Notes: generated by a model from the letters alone, not told the origin. A DNA stretch of 64,000 nucleotides from Ceratothoa steindachneri (GCA_963969495.1 OZ018321.1:122105129-122169128), one strand, 5' to 3'. Counted from the stretch's first letter, positions 18,631 through 30,781 are shown. Program-made: numbers and translations.

Positions 18631-21250
18631 AATGTACCTTTGCTAAGAAAAAAATTTAAATGTCTACTAATAACTCGACAAATTTATATGTTTAGTGCAA
18701 TTACACACTTTCGACATTATAGCAATAATGGAATCATGGGGGAGACATCTAGGAGAGACTATTTAGGCGAATTGCAACTACCAATCAATAAAGACCGTAT
18801 TCATAAACAAGATGGAGGAGTACTGCTCTACACCAAAAATCATATAATTTTAACCGAAATTAAAATTGACTCTCCCAAAGAAGTTGAGGTGATATGCGCC
18901 AAAATAAAATCAAATGATTCAAATAAATATATTTATATTGTATAGACCCTAACTACAACAGATTGAGATTGGCACTGAATTATATACCATTATTGGAAGT
19001 AATATTAAAAATAATTGCACGTTAGTAATTTAGGATTTAAATTGTAAAAATATTAACTATGAAGAAAGGGAGGGGCAGAGGATATTGGAGTTTATGACTC
19101 AATGAACCAACCCTAAGGGAAAATATCCTAGACGTAATTATGAGTAATAACGTTAATCATTTATCGAGTATTAGTATTGGGGGAGGTATAGGTTCCAGCG
19201 ATCACAAATGCATAGAGTTCAATAAAAATATAAATCATAGCAAGGAAAATAATGATATAAGTTGCCAAGTTTTAAACATGCGGACTTTAATGGCTTCAAC
19301 CGCAAGTTTAGAGATGTGAGTGGGATTCAACGTTAGGAAATGTTAATCAGTGCTGGACCTTTTTTACCGAGTATTTTAGATAAATAGATGAGCAATTTAT
19401 TCGGCAATAAAACATCGAAACGCCTCAAATAAAGCAAAATGGCAGAATCATCAAATCGATGTCAAATTGAAGGATAGGAAGTGTTCGAACAAGCGTCACC
19501 TATCCGAAGAAAATAATCAAACTTACGTAGCCCGACGAAGGGAATGTCAGAAGGAAATACGAGGAGCAAAAAGAAAAATAGGAAATTCAACTTGCCAAAG
19601 AAAATAAATCCAATAGAAACCTAGTAAAGGAGACATTAGGACCTATATAAATTGACAATAACGAATTAGTTTCAGATACATAAATGGTGGCCAATATATT
19701 TATAGCCGAAGACACATAATATACCACGAAAGAACAACCTGATAAACTCTAACGAGCATAACCTTTTAACCAATATCAAATTTTTCGAAGAAAAAAAGAT
19801 TTTTATATCAGTAGGTTAACATTCATTAAATCTCCAGGTCCTGATTTAATCTATCCGGTGACTTTAAAAGAAATTAGAAACGTGGGACAGGAGACAATTA
19901 TTTTAACAAATTTTTAGAAGAAGGTGTCGTGGCATTAGATTTCAAGCTAGCGAATATAAATCCTATTTTTAAGAAGGAGAAAAGAGAACTTCCGACCAAT
20001 TATAAATTTTTGACCAATGAGTTTAAAATCAATCGTAGGTAAATTAATGGAATCCGTCATTGCGATAGGGTAATCGATCATTTGGAAGCGCATAACCTCA
20101 TAAATGATAGTAAACACGGCTTTAGACAGAAACATTCATGTTTAACTAATCTTTTAGAATTCTATGAGAGCATAATTCAAAGCTATGTCGAAGGTAGATC
20201 TTTGGGCATAGTTTACTTAGACTTCACTAAGGCATTCGACACCGTTCAAACCTGCTATAATGGACAGAAACGTGGCTAAGTAATCATAAGCAGAGAGTAG
20301 TTTTAAAAGGTAAATTTTCAGAGTGGAAAAATGTAACTAGTGGTGTGCCTTAGGGTTCCTGTTTGGACCATTGTTGTTTCTTATTTATGCAAACGAAATG
20401 GACACCGCCCTACTTGGTAAATTTGTCAAGTTTGCGGAGGACATAAAAATTGGGAGTAAAATTTAAATGAGAACCATAGCAAATTAATTCAGAGGAATCT
20501 AGTTAAAATCTTCGAATGGGCTAATAAATGGAAGATGAAATTCAATATAGACAACTGTAGAGTTTTGCACGTAGGTCAAAGTTTAATTAGGAAATGTGTG
20601 GTAAAAATCTTATCTACGTGGACGAAGAAAATATTTAGAGGTTCGGGTTTCCAATGATTTTAATTTGAACAAACAGTGTGACGAAGCGAGTAAGAAGATG
20701 AAACGAATGCTTGGATATTTTGCGGAAGTTTTCACTACACACACCCAGATACTCGTATACTCATCCTTTTATATAAATTTTAGTAAGGCTACAACTGGAA
20801 TACGCGATACAATTTTAGTCACTTTTTACACATGTAAACATCAATAAAATGGAAACAATTAAACGAAGGGCAACTAAACTAATTACCTCGGTTAGAAATA
20901 AGTCATATATCGAAATATTAAATATATTAAAACTGCCGTCTCTCGAAACTAGGCCACTGTGAGTTTGACTTATCGAAGTATTTAAAATTTTATATAAATT
21001 TGAAAATGTATAGTATGAATTTTTTTTAAGCACAACTAAGGTATCATACGTAACAACGGTTTTAAACTGAAAGGACGGAGGAGGTTTCAAACGAACATAG
21101 CTAAAATATTTTTTACATTTAATATCATCGATAATGGAACGCACTCACCGCGGAAATAGTAAATGCTAGTAGTCTGAATAGTTTAAAAAACAAAATTGAG
21201 GGTTAGTTTACGAATAATGATATTGTTTAAATACGGAGCCCTGCTGTGGA
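18631..21250 (+). pseudogene. CR1/L2 ORF2: endonuclease and reverse transcriptase
   Basis: The endonuclease begins near 18700 (GETSRRDYLGELQLPI, QDGGVLLYTKNHI) and runs to about 19200. A linker precedes the RT signature KSPGPDLIYPVTLKEI (about 19830). Next come HGFRQKHSCLTNLLEFYESI (about 20115-20175) and the catalytic A motif GIVYLDFTKAFDTV (20202-20243). KFAED near 20430 is the worn FADD motif. KRRATKLITSVRNKSYIE and SLETRPL (about 20855-20960) are the conserved C-terminal part. The frame is broken many times. The orientation is opposite to the CR1 copies at 16.5 and 36 kb, and the sequences differ enough to be separate families. Confidence 0.85.
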
Positions 21251-21361
21251 TTGAATGGTGCTTAAGTGAGCATCGTGGTGACAATGGCCAAAAGAGGACT
21301 ACTAGCATATTATTCTAGAATGAGACTAGACTTTAAGTGGACTAAGTATTCGTTGCCACTC

Positions 21362-21427
21362 CGTGTAGCTATGTATACATAAATATATGCTGTTGACACG
21401 CCAATCTATGCTAGTGATACGCAAATC
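21362..21427. repeat. 21-bp minisatellite stub left of the I element
   Basis: About three copies of the unit (ATATATGCTGTTGACACGCC, AATCTATGCTAGTGATACGC, AAATC). The same repeat resumes on the far side of the I element at 28641. Confidence 0.8.
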
Positions 21428-21429
21428 CT

Positions 21430-22262
21430 TTCCATTTGGCAAGATGATGATGATTAATACGCCAGTGCAATGCTGCTCAGTCTCTAAAGACTATCTTGCA
21501 GCCAGGTACATTGGTGGTTAAGAGTTTTCTTTATACACCACTCTCAGTCTACCTGGGTCATGGTGCATATGAAATCAATGCCATTGGCAGGCATGTCAAA
21601 ATATCTAAAATTAAAAGATTAAAAGAGGTGCAGATTTTATAAAAATAGACTATTAAAAATTAATTGTACTCAATACCACATTTGCGCCTTTTGCTAAACA
21701 TAAAAGACGGCAAAAGGTGAAATTTTTGATTACACGTCGTTGCGCTAGATTCTTTTTAAAGACATTAAAGTTTTTTAGGAAACTGAAGAGTGTTTGTTGA
21801 TCAAAGTTTTGAGACATTGGAGATAAAACCGATTTCAGGGCTGAGTTTGCTGGATTATTGTTTAGGGAAAGGAATGCTTTTGTCCTCTGATTAAGGATAG
21901 ATGGGCACTCTATAAGGATGTGAAGGATGGACACCGGCACATTGCACAAGGCACAGATGGGTGGTAGGGCGCCACACATGAGGTGCCCATGCTTGAGCCT
22001 TGTGTGCCCAATCCTCAACCCATTCAATATTGTATCTTCTCTCCTGCTCAATGGCTGGTATCTATTTAGCCACGGAAGCACAAATGGTTTTACGCCATGA
22101 AGCTTAGTTAGGAATCTATCAATTTCCACTCCTGCTGCCAAATTGTGTAGGCATATGCCCTCACCAGTGGGTACTGGTGCCCCAATTAGAGCAGGCCCTC
22201 TCCCAGCTGCTTTCTCTGCGGCTTCATCCGCTGTTTGGTTTGAGTTTATCCCTATATGGCCA
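21430..22262 (-). pseudogene. I-element ORF2 C-terminal domain and 3' UTR
   Basis: The 162-residue frame at 21653-22141 starts inside the protein (AAGVEIDRFL). It carries LNGLRIGHTRLKHGHLMCG, then the conserved cysteine-histidine motif CALCNVPVSILHILIEC (about residues 63-79), which follows RNase H in I-type proteins. The stop at 21653 is probably the native end of ORF2. Below it the 3' UTR runs to a short ATCATCATC tail near 21450. The start codon assigned by frame is not a real start; the segment continues from RNase H above. Confidence 0.85.
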
Positions 22263-22760
22263 GAGATCTAACAGGAGGTAATCTTGCACTTAGTACTCAT
22301 CCAGTACAGCCAGCCCTGAATTTTGAGGACAAGTGGGTGCTTGCTGTGTAGGAAACTTATAGAATCTAGTACATTTCTTGAGACAGAATAGATTACATAA
22401 GAATCGGATGGTGAGCTGGAGATTTCATGAAGTGCAGCAAGTCTCGCTGTCGGTTCCACTGTAAAAATGGATGCATGGGGTGAGAGTGTGACTAAGGCAG
22501 TCCCCTTGGGTGATATCACACCTGCCCCAACACCAGCCGGGGCTTTCGAACCATCATTGAACACAGATTTTATGGGATGGTTTTCGTTTATATGTTGCAA
22601 GAACATATTTTTCCGTGTGAGAGAGTGGAAATCTGATTTAATGGGAATGTGGAAGTTTTCGCACACTTCAGCGGTGCCTCTGTGCCACAGTGGAACTTGT
22701 GGTTGGTAGCTGGGCATCCTGATAGTACTTTTAACATGCACTGCATGCTCACCCATCCTT
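22262..22760 (-). pseudogene. I-element RNase H domain
   Basis: The 162-residue frame shows the RNase H fold order. FNDGSKAPAGVGAGVIS (first catalytic D) is followed by FTVEPTARLAALHEISS (family E in AEL/AEP). VIYSVSRNVLDSISFL follows, where the family reads SDSRSVL, so the catalytic D is replaced by V. After a stop at about 22268, SGHIGIN..QTADEAAEKAAG continues with the final H and D. Its role is to degrade the RNA strand after first-strand synthesis. With one aspartate lost and a stop inside, it is inactive. Confidence 0.88.
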
Positions 22761-23062
22761 AGCCTAAATGGTCGTGCGATGGATCAAACTCTATTATAAA
22801 TTGCATTTGAATGTCTGCCTAGGATGCTCTGGTAGACTAAGGTATTAGGTATTTGTTGGATACAGAGAAAATATTTTAGGTTCTGAATCAGGTGTTGGTA
22901 ATTTAATGGGAGAAGGCCACTTTCGGCATATAGGCTCGGAACTGAGGACTATTTGAAGGCCCCCAGGGCCAGCCTAACTCCCAGGTTACGGATCGGTTCC
23001 AGGGCCTTGAGGTTTGTATTATTTACTGAGCTGTATATCTGAGAACCATAATACATCTTGCT

Positions 23063-23756
23063 CTATACTAGGCCAGAGTAGAGCATCCAGAGTGTTTGGC
23101 GGTCTGCACCCCAGCTTGTATGAAAGAGGAGTTTCATTAAGTCCAACCTCTTTGTGCATGACTTCTTCAGCTTGGTTATGTCATGTTTCCAAGTTAGTTT
23201 TCTGTCAAATCTAATACCCAGGAACATTTTATCTTCTTCAAACTTTATAGGGTTTTTGTTCAGGAAAAGCTCTGGTGTGTCACAAAGAGCATTCCTAAGG
23301 TTTGAAAAGTGCACAGCGCAAGTCTTTGTGGTTGAAATAGGAGTTCCTATGTTTGCTGTATTTGAGTTTATTATATTTATTGCATGCTGGATCCTACGAG
23401 TTACGAATGGCAAGCGTGGTGAGGAGTATGCTAGGGCAACATTATCAATATAGAGTGCTGTAAATATATTAGTTTGTACCCCTTTCAAAATGAAGTTGAT
23501 TGCTATGGTAAAACAAGTGACACTTAGTACTCCTCCCTGGGGTATGCCCTCGATTTGTTCATAAGTGTGGGGGAGTGCATTGTCTACCTTTACTTGGAAT
23601 GTGTGTCTTAGAAGGTAATTTTGGATAAATCTGGGGAGGGAACCTCTAATTCTCCAGTCGTGGAGCTGTTGGAGAATGTCCCTTCTTTGGGTCGTGTTGT
23701 ACGCTTTTTCAATGTCAAAAAAGACACCAATGACATTGTCGTGGTATGACATTATA
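23063..23756 (-). pseudogene. I-element reverse transcriptase, palm and thumb
   Basis: The 229-residue open frame starts at the A motif, VIGVFFDIEKAYNTT (residues about 7-21). It continues through the B motif IEGIPQGGVLSVTCFTIAI (about 67-86) and the C motif LYIDNVALAYSS (about 101-112). In the family the C motif reads YADD; here the second D is N, which abolishes catalysis. FLGIRFDRKLTWKHDI and WMLYSGLV close the domain. The fingers region that should precede motif A is missing, because an LTR-like insert starts right here. The frame is otherwise unusually intact for this window. Confidence 0.92.
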
Positions 23757-24834
23757 TTATATCAATACCTTATTATATCTATAAGGGAGGGACCAATAAC
23801 TTAAAGGCGAACCGACAAGGGGGACGGAACGCCACGAGTTTCGTCGGGCGGAACAACAAGAAAGAGTGCAACGAGGTCAGGTAAAATTTGGGCAATGGCA
23901 AAGCTCAAGGTTATTTAAAGAGGCATGTACAAAAACATAATTTTATTTACATAAAAATGAGATAATTGATGGGCAAAATTACATCAGATAATTAAGGGGC
24001 AAAATTACATCAGAGAATTAATGGGTAAAATTACATCGGTAAACGAGGGGGCGGGGAATTCTAGTTATGCATCAGACTATGAAGTCAAAATTTAATGTAT
24101 TACAGAAGGAGCCTTTTCAAATGGGGGAATTAATTCAAATGGGTTACTGAAGGGGTAGAGGGGTTTGCTTACGGAGGATTCCGGGTGAGACTTTGGGGTA
24201 AGGCTTCACGGATGTCTTGTGCAAGTGAGGCGAGGGCGCTTGGATCTTCTGAGCGGGAAGTTGAAGGGATGACGGTTCTCCAAATGGGATGGGGGGTGGT
24301 CACGTCCCGTCCAGGGTAGAGTAGAGTATTTCGGCCACCCGAAAACGAGGGGCGGACGAGGGGGGCTTCGACAGGTGTTGATGAGTGAAGTCGGAAAAAT
24401 CACTCGGTAGCGATCGTTAAATGAAATTACCTCATTGGCTGGGGTTTATTCCGACACACAAATAATTTAGCCGTCACTTTGCTTTGTTGTTAGCACCTAA
24501 CTTGGAACTAAGGAAATCTTCTTTGCTCTGGGCGAGACTTCTTAACTCTGAGTCTGCCTCATGGGAGACGAGCACTATATATGTCCGATGCTCTCCCCAC
24601 GGAAGTTAGTGGGAAAAAGCTCTACTCTTGAATGGAATCGAATATTCTTGTCGAGGCGGTTCTAACCCGTGTAAAGGTGGACCGTGGTGGACGCGGTTCG
24701 AGGCTACCGCTTGTGAAATGGGGGGGGGAGGTAGGCTTACCAATTTAGGCCTAACAGAACCTTCTCCAGTGCATGAAACTTCCGTGCTGGAAAAGAAATT
24801 ACACGTGGAATTCCCCCACTCATCTCCCAACACA
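23757..24834 (-). repeat. LTR-like insert in the I-element RT
   Basis: The segment starts on the minus strand at TGTTGGGAGATGAG (24832) and ends near 23757. It carries a TATA-like ATATATAG near 24575 and has no coding motif. Three tandem 26-bp units (GGGCAAAATTACATCAGA) start at 23971, 23997 and 24023. Size and start suggest a solo LTR of a Ty3/gypsy-type element. No target-site duplication is visible, and roughly 120 RT residues are missing between the two flanks, so a deletion accompanied or followed insertion. Confidence 0.5.
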
Positions 24835-25330
24835 ACTCTTGCGAAGTTGTCTCTGATGAAGGTCTTTATTTGATCTAGTTAGTCAGTAGTAGATTGGTTT
24901 GTCAGCTGCATTTTCATCCATGAACAACAGGGGTATTGATACCAGTGTCTTTCTTAGTTTTTGGAATGCTTTGGGTTAACTTACTGGATCTGAGTAATTT
25001 GAGAATGTTTGGGCAAATACTTGTGCAGCTTCTGAGAGGTCCCCAATTAGATTACCTTTTTTAGTCAGATTTGGGAGACAGGGACCAGGGTTCTTATCCA
25101 TGAATTTCTTTACTTTTCTCCAAATTTTGCTCATGGGTCTTCTATAATTAAGCGAGGAAATGTAACTTCTTATTGAGGTTATCCTTGCTTTTCGGAGTGT
25201 TCTTTTCCGTATGTCTCGTGCTTTATTTCGTCTAAATTTGTTGGTGATGGTGGGGTTCCTCCGGTACCATCGACAGGCTTTCATGCAAATGGTGACATCC
25301 TTGGTGCACTCGTCCGTCCACCATGGGAGT
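24835..25330 (-). pseudogene. I-element ORF2 linker between endonuclease and RT
   Basis: The frame at 24976-25284 reads ACRWYRRNPTITNKFRRNKA, SIRSYISSLNYRRPMSKIWRK, FMDKNPGPCLPNLTKKGNLI and EAAQVFAQTFSNYSDP. This is the standard segment between endonuclease and RT of I-type ORF2. It continues below 24976 after a stop (PKAFQKLRKTLVSIPLLFM) up to the LTR-like insert near 24860. No catalytic role is known for this part. Confidence 0.85.
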
Positions 25331-25399
25331 GCTACCTTTGTAATGGGCTTCCCTTGAATTGGCCATCATATTGAGTAAGTTATAAAAGGCTTCAAGGGT

Positions 25400-26160
25400 T
25401 TCATCAATACTACTCTCAGTTATATCACTTAGAGAATGCAGTTAGAGATGTGAATTTTGGCTACTCTGCCTTCCTTGTGTTTAACCTCAACATACTTATA
25501 GGAGGAATGTAAGGGGAAAAGTCTCCAGGATCACAGGGAAATGGTCACTGCCACTAAGTTCATCATCCACATTCCACTTAAAATCGACTTTGCAATGGGT
25601 GAGCCGATGGATAAGTCGATACACGTGTAAGTATTAGTTTGTGCGTGGAAGGAAGTTGGGCTACCATTATTGATGTCACTTAGGCTTGAGGTGCTAACAA
25701 TTTTTACGAACATATTTCCTCGTGTCTTATTAGCTGTATCGCTTCACAAGTGATGGGGTTAGAAGCTGGGAGAAACGGTTGAGCATATCACGTTCTGTTA
25801 CACAATCGTCTGGAGGTAAGTATAGAGAGCATATTGCGTAGTTTATAGTGGTATGTACCTTAACGGCCACTGCGTGCTATGGTGAATTGAGTGGTGCTAC
25901 CATCTGTGGGAACAAGATTTGGATGAAAAGGGCCCCTGTTCCTGTGGGCCTCGTATATTTATAATATACTGAGTAGTTTAGGAGTTGGGGGGCAGGCCTA
26001 CGTCCTAGTATTAACCCCTGTAGTGATATGCATGTGGGATTAGTTTCACTTAACATTTTATTGAGTTTCTCCCACTTTGCATAAATTCCTTGACAGTTCG
26101 AATGAATGAAACATAATTTGCTTATTGTTTTTTCTATGATTGGGGGTATGATGGCTTTAT
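25400..26160 (-). pseudogene. I-element APE-type endonuclease
   Basis: From high to low coordinate: QWNCQGIYAKWEKLNKML (about 26085), NPTCISLQGLIL (family ...LQET), ALFIQ, VAVKVHTTINYAICSLYLPPDD (about 25870-25810), TYTCIDLSIGSPIA (about 25630-25590) and ELSGSDHFPVI (about 25550-25520). The last motif contains the catalytic D-H pair. The Q in place of the family catalytic E (LQE) and several frame changes indicate a dead copy. The active enzyme nicks target DNA to prime reverse transcription. Confidence 0.85.
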
Positions 26161-26169
26161 TTGGAGTTT

Positions 26170-28020
26170 TTGCATGTCTTCCTTGGTGGCGTTTTTCTTT
26201 ATTTCTTTTAGTTTTATTCCTGTTGGTTTAGTCATAGTAGTTAATTTTGAGTACGGCAGTATTCATTTTAAGGTTGATGGTTGGTTTACGGCAGTGCTTG
26301 CTTTGCTTGGGAACTTAGATTTCCTTGGTGGTAGTAGAAGAGGTGACAGTTCTGGCAGACTGTCTTGATAAGCCTCAGGGATGCTTTGGTTCTTTCCTGC
26401 GTCGATTGCTAGGTATTCAGAGGTGTTATAGGTGGTTCTCGTTCCTTGATTGGTTTTAGGAATGGTACCAATGCTAGGGGAGATTGTACTTGTCAAAAGG
26501 GGGTCTAATTTCTTGCTGATGTCTATGGTGGCTTCTTCCTCCACTAGTTCGGAGATCGGCTTCTCAGCATGTTTTGTTTTGTGTGAAATTTGTGATCTTG
26601 TGACTACTTCCATCATACATGTGTTTGGTGCCCCACTTCTATTATGCACTGGTGTGGGTGGTAAATGTTCTGAGATCGGATGTATAGCTATGAGCGAGAC
26701 TGTGTACTCGACTTCAATGCTATCTACTTCATCAGGCCTCCTCCTCTCTAAAACTGGGACTTCGGTATATTCTCTCTCGGTCCGATTTTCTTGTGGTTCT
26801 TTAGGGTTTTCTAAGTGACTTTTTAGCGCAAGGTGCTTGAGATGAAGGAGAGGGCAGGAGGGGTCGCTTATTTTTCCCTGGCGCTGATCTGGATGTCGAA
26901 GATTGGTTGGGGCGGTGTTCCAGGTGGGGTGCAATATTCTGCTCCTCTAGGTTGGCTGGTGGGTGTATTCATGGGACTATACCTGGGTGTTGGTGGTTGG
27001 TTATCGGTACTGATAGCTGTGACAATTTGGTTGTGCAATTTCTTGGGTGGTTGGGAATTGATGCACTGGTGAATAAGATGGCGGGTGGGATCTAAACTGA
27101 GGCCTACTGGGTTTCAGGCTTTTCAATGCATAAGCGAAGCTGTGTCCACGTGCAAAATACAATGATTTGACCTGCTGGCTGGCTTGCCTAAAGCTTACTT
27201 TCTCTTTCTTTCGGATTTCCAGGACTTCTTTCTCGTATATGAAGATGGGGCATTCTTTATAGGATGCTCTGTGGTTCCCACTGCAGTTTGCACAGCAAGT
27301 TGGTAGATTGCAAGATGGGCCATGGTATTCTTTGCCACAGTTAACACACATGTGCATTTAGGTACATGCTTTGCCTTTGCTCGTGTGACCGAATCTTTGA
27401 CAGTGGAAGCATCTTCTGTGGTATTCCTAAAAGGGTACGATGGGGATGTTAAGGTACCCAACTTTTATTCTTTATGGAGCTTCTGTTCTGTTGAAGGTGA
27501 GGACTATAGTTGATGAAGGTACCTGACACCGTTAATTATACGGAGCTGACGGACTGCATCTATCACTTTTTGTTGTTCTAGTTTTAAAATCAATCTTTTC
27601 AGAATGTACTTAATCAGTTTCTTCGACCTCAAAACACCTTTACAGGTGTTGAAGGTCGGGTTAAAATTAGGGGAATGTTCGACATCTGCCAGTGTTAGAG
27701 CGAGAGGATATCTTTTTTTGTTCAGGATAAGCTGCTTATATCACCAAACAGCCATCGTTGCGAGGCCACATTTGTTTTGGATCACCACACCTTGTTATAA
27801 AGTCACCATAGATATCAAACACATCTACTTTGGAGAAAGGTCAGTTGGAGTTTTATTTAAAGAAAAGAAAGCGCTTTTGGTTATATCGGGGTCCACTTCA
27901 GGCCCAAAAGGGTCATATCTTTTCCATTCATGGAGACCAGGAGTCTTCGACTTCTGGGAAAAAGAGGTTTTATTATATCCCATATAAAAAATTCAAAGGC
28001 CACCTCGAATCTGGAGTCAT
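26170..28020 (-). pseudogene. I-element ORF1 (Gag-like) with CCHC knuckles
   Basis: The N-terminal part (about 27990-27480) matches I-type ORF1 in style (SQKSKTPGLHEWKRYD). The nucleic-acid-binding knuckles follow at 27440-27240: CFHC..GHTRAK, then CVNCGKEYHGPSCNLPTCC and CANCSGNHRASYKECP, the usual tandem CCHC set. A charged tail starts EVLEIRKKEKVSFRQA, and a long proline/serine-rich C-terminus occupies 26263-26934. At least two frameshifts are present (about 27360 and 27000). The family role is binding of element RNA. Confidence 0.82.
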
Positions 28021-28640
28021 GGGCCTCACCTACTCGCCAGAGGGGACCGGACGGGTTCCTGCAGGCCGGATAGTTGGCTTGTGCCAACGTCCAGCTGCCG
28101 GTTTAAAAGCAGTTGGCCCCCATCCTGAAGTTTACCAGGACAGCAGGGGGGGAGGGGAAGGCGCTCGGAGCTTCGACTGTCCGGGAGCCTTACCGTCCCC
28201 ATTACATGGCCTAGTCGCGTGACCATGTACACGGTGGGTAAGGTTCAGCTGGCCCGTACAAGAGTCGGTACGTTTTTTTTTGGGGGGGGGGGGGCAGAGT
28301 GATCCTAAAGTTTGGTCATCAAACCGCCTCATGGAGTCCTCATCACCCATCTTTGTACTCGGTATGGGATCACCTAGTTCTTGTGAATCCATTCACAGAA
28401 CCACAGCACAGTGGTGTAGAACCCCTGCATAGGTGGGCCAGAAGTATACTCGAGTTCTGACACACAGCTGCCTCACAAGGTTTGGGTATGCTTGGTCTGG
28501 CTCCTCGCCCAGGACCTGTCCAGTACGGCTAGACTCTTGTCGGAACTTAGTCTACTCTGGTGTGGCTTCTGGGTTCATTAGTGTTCGCAAGCCCCTCCGC
28601 CACGGCAAGGCAGTACCCCTGGATGGGTATATTTAGCAAC
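28021..28640 (-). other. I-element 5' UTR
   Basis: GC-rich non-coding segment with CTTGCCGTGGCGGAGGG near 28592-28608 (minus), a string I associate with 5' UTRs of arthropod non-LTR elements. It ends at the minisatellite junction. It contains a poly-G run at 28281-28293. Confidence 0.6.
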
Positions 28641-28997
28641 CAAATCAATGCTGCTGACACGAAAATCTATTTTAATGTCATGCAAATGCTTCCTGCTTAC
28701 ACGTAATCTACGCTGCAAACACCAAATATATGCTACTAACAAGCATAGATGGTACTAAACCTCAAAACTATCCTCTTGATACCCAAATCTATGGGGGGGG
28801 GGGGAAAGGCAATTCTAACCTAGTGACACCCAAATTATGTTGCTAAGTTTGAAAACCAATGCTTCTGTCAAGCCATTTAATTGTTCTGACACGCAAAACT
28901 CTGATGGTGATTCGCAACTTTTTGCTACTGGCACGCAAATCGATGCTGCCGACTCAAAGATCTATGCCTCTGATACGCAAATCTTTGCTATAGATAC

Positions 28998-29051
<54 letters not shown>

Positions 29052-30580
29052 CTGAGAACTTAATCTATGCTACTGACATGTAAAACTATGTTGCCGGATT
29101 GAAAATCTATGCTCCTGACATGAAAATCTATGCTTCCGACACGCAAATATATGTATTGTTTTGCAAATCCATTCTGCTATTAGGCTTATATATGATGCTG
29201 ACACGCAGATATATACGGTTGGAAGTAAATATATACTTGTTACATGCAAATCTATGATGCTGACAATCGAATCAATGGTAGAAATGCGCAAATCCATGTT
29301 GCTGAAACACAAATCATTGATGCCGTAAGGCAAATCTATGCCCCTACTAGGCGAATCTTTGCTACTGATATGCAAGTATGTATATGTGGCTGCAGGTAAA
29401 ACATTCTACTGAATCGAAAATCTATGCTTTTGACAAGCAAATTTAACTAGTTGACACGTAAATGTATGCTGCTGTATGTATAATCTATGCTATTGCCTGG
29501 CAAATATATGCTGCTGACACGCATTTATATGCTTCTGTCCTGCAAGTCTATACTGTTGACACACAAATCTTAGCTACTGACAAGCAAATCTATGATAGTA
29601 TCAGGTAAATCTATAGTGTCGACACGCAAATCCATGCTCCCAACACGAATATCTTTGCTACTTTCATGGAAATTTATGGTGTGGACAATATTGTAATCCG
29701 ATGACACGCAAATCAAACCGAATGTCATGCAAATTTATGCGACACACAAGCAAATATATGCTTCTAACACGCTAATCTATCATCCTAACACCAAAGTCTA
29801 TGCTGCTGGGAATTAAATCTGTGATATTAACACAAAAATCTATGATACTACAAGGTAAGCCAATGGTGCATGACAGGTAAATTCATGCTGCTAAGAGGGA
29901 AATCATGCTACTGTGACAAAAATCTTGGCTACTGACAAGTAAATCTATGCTTCAACATGCAGACCTTTGATGGTGACACGGAAAATGATACTGCTGAAAT
30001 GCAAATCTTTGCTTATGACAAGCAAATCTATGATAGTGTCCTGTAAACTTCTGGTGCCGACAGGCAAATCTATCCAGCCGTCACGCAAATCTCTACTGCT
30101 ACCCTCAATTCTTTGCTGCTAACAGGTTAATTTATGCTCCTAAAACAAATCTTTGCCGATGACCCTCTAATGCATGCTGCTTACACAATTCTTTGAATAT
30201 TACACGCAATTCTCATACTGAAATAGAAATCTTTGATACTATCGATCAAGTCTATGGGGCAGACACGGAATTCCATGGTGATCTCACGCAAATCTTTGTT
30301 GTTGATGCGAATATTTTGGCTAATCAAAGGAAAACTACTCTTCTGACACGTTAATGTATGCTTTTGACAAGCAAATCTATGCTACTGATAAGGAAACCTA
30401 TGCTACTGACACGAAAATCTTTGATACTGCCATCAAATATATGTTGCTGGAACAAAAATTTATACTGTTCACACGCACTCAATGCTCACAACACGCAAAT
30501 CTATGCTACTTAAAGGTAAATATATGCTGCTGACACGTAAATCTATGAAGCTAACAAGCAAATTTATACTAGTGAAATGT
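28641..30580. repeat. 21-bp minisatellite, main array
   Basis: About 90 diverged units with core CGCAAATCTATGCTGCTGAC. In one frame a perfect unit encodes the heptad DTQIYAA and stays open because 21 is a multiple of three (28837-28998 shows DSKIYAS, DTQIFAI). Indels and stops break this across the array, so coding is unlikely. An (AT)n tract interrupts it at 28999-29047. The left end was split by the I element. Confidence 0.92.
28999..29047. repeat. (AT)n within the minisatellite
   Basis: About 24 AT units arising inside the 21-bp array. Confidence 0.95.
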
Positions 30581-30705
30581 CTTCAATCCCCTCTCCAATT
30601 CACCCGCGCTTGAAGGTAAAGCGATCTTGTATGGTCATCCCTAGATTATCTCGTTAATATTCACTTTATTCATTTTACTACCATAAGTACTTTGTTCACC
30701 TCTTT

Positions 30706-30712
<7 letters not shown>

Positions 30713-30771
<59 letters not shown>

Positions 30772-30781
30772 GGGGTATTGT

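Larger units (their letters stand above)
21428..28640 (-). mobile_element. I-clade non-LTR retrotransposon, near full length, with nested insert
   Basis: Minus-strand order: 5' UTR beginning GTTGCTAAATATACCC with CTTGCCGTGGCGGAGGG, ORF1 with zinc knuckles, then ORF2 with APE endonuclease, linker, RT, RNase H and a C-terminal cysteine motif, and a 3' end with ATCATCATC. RNase H after RT places it in the I superclade. The six bases CAAATC occur at 21422-21427 and 28641-28646 and fit a target-site duplication in the minisatellite. A 1.1-kb LTR-like insert splits the RT. Without it the element is about 6.1 kb. Confidence 0.8.

Noticed and set aside
24606..24873. Frames at the edge of the I-element insert
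   Set aside because: They run across the boundary of the LTR-like block and have no family motif.
28641..30580. CRISPR-like regular repeats
   Set aside because: Units are contiguous with no unique spacers and the setting is an animal genome; it is a minisatellite.
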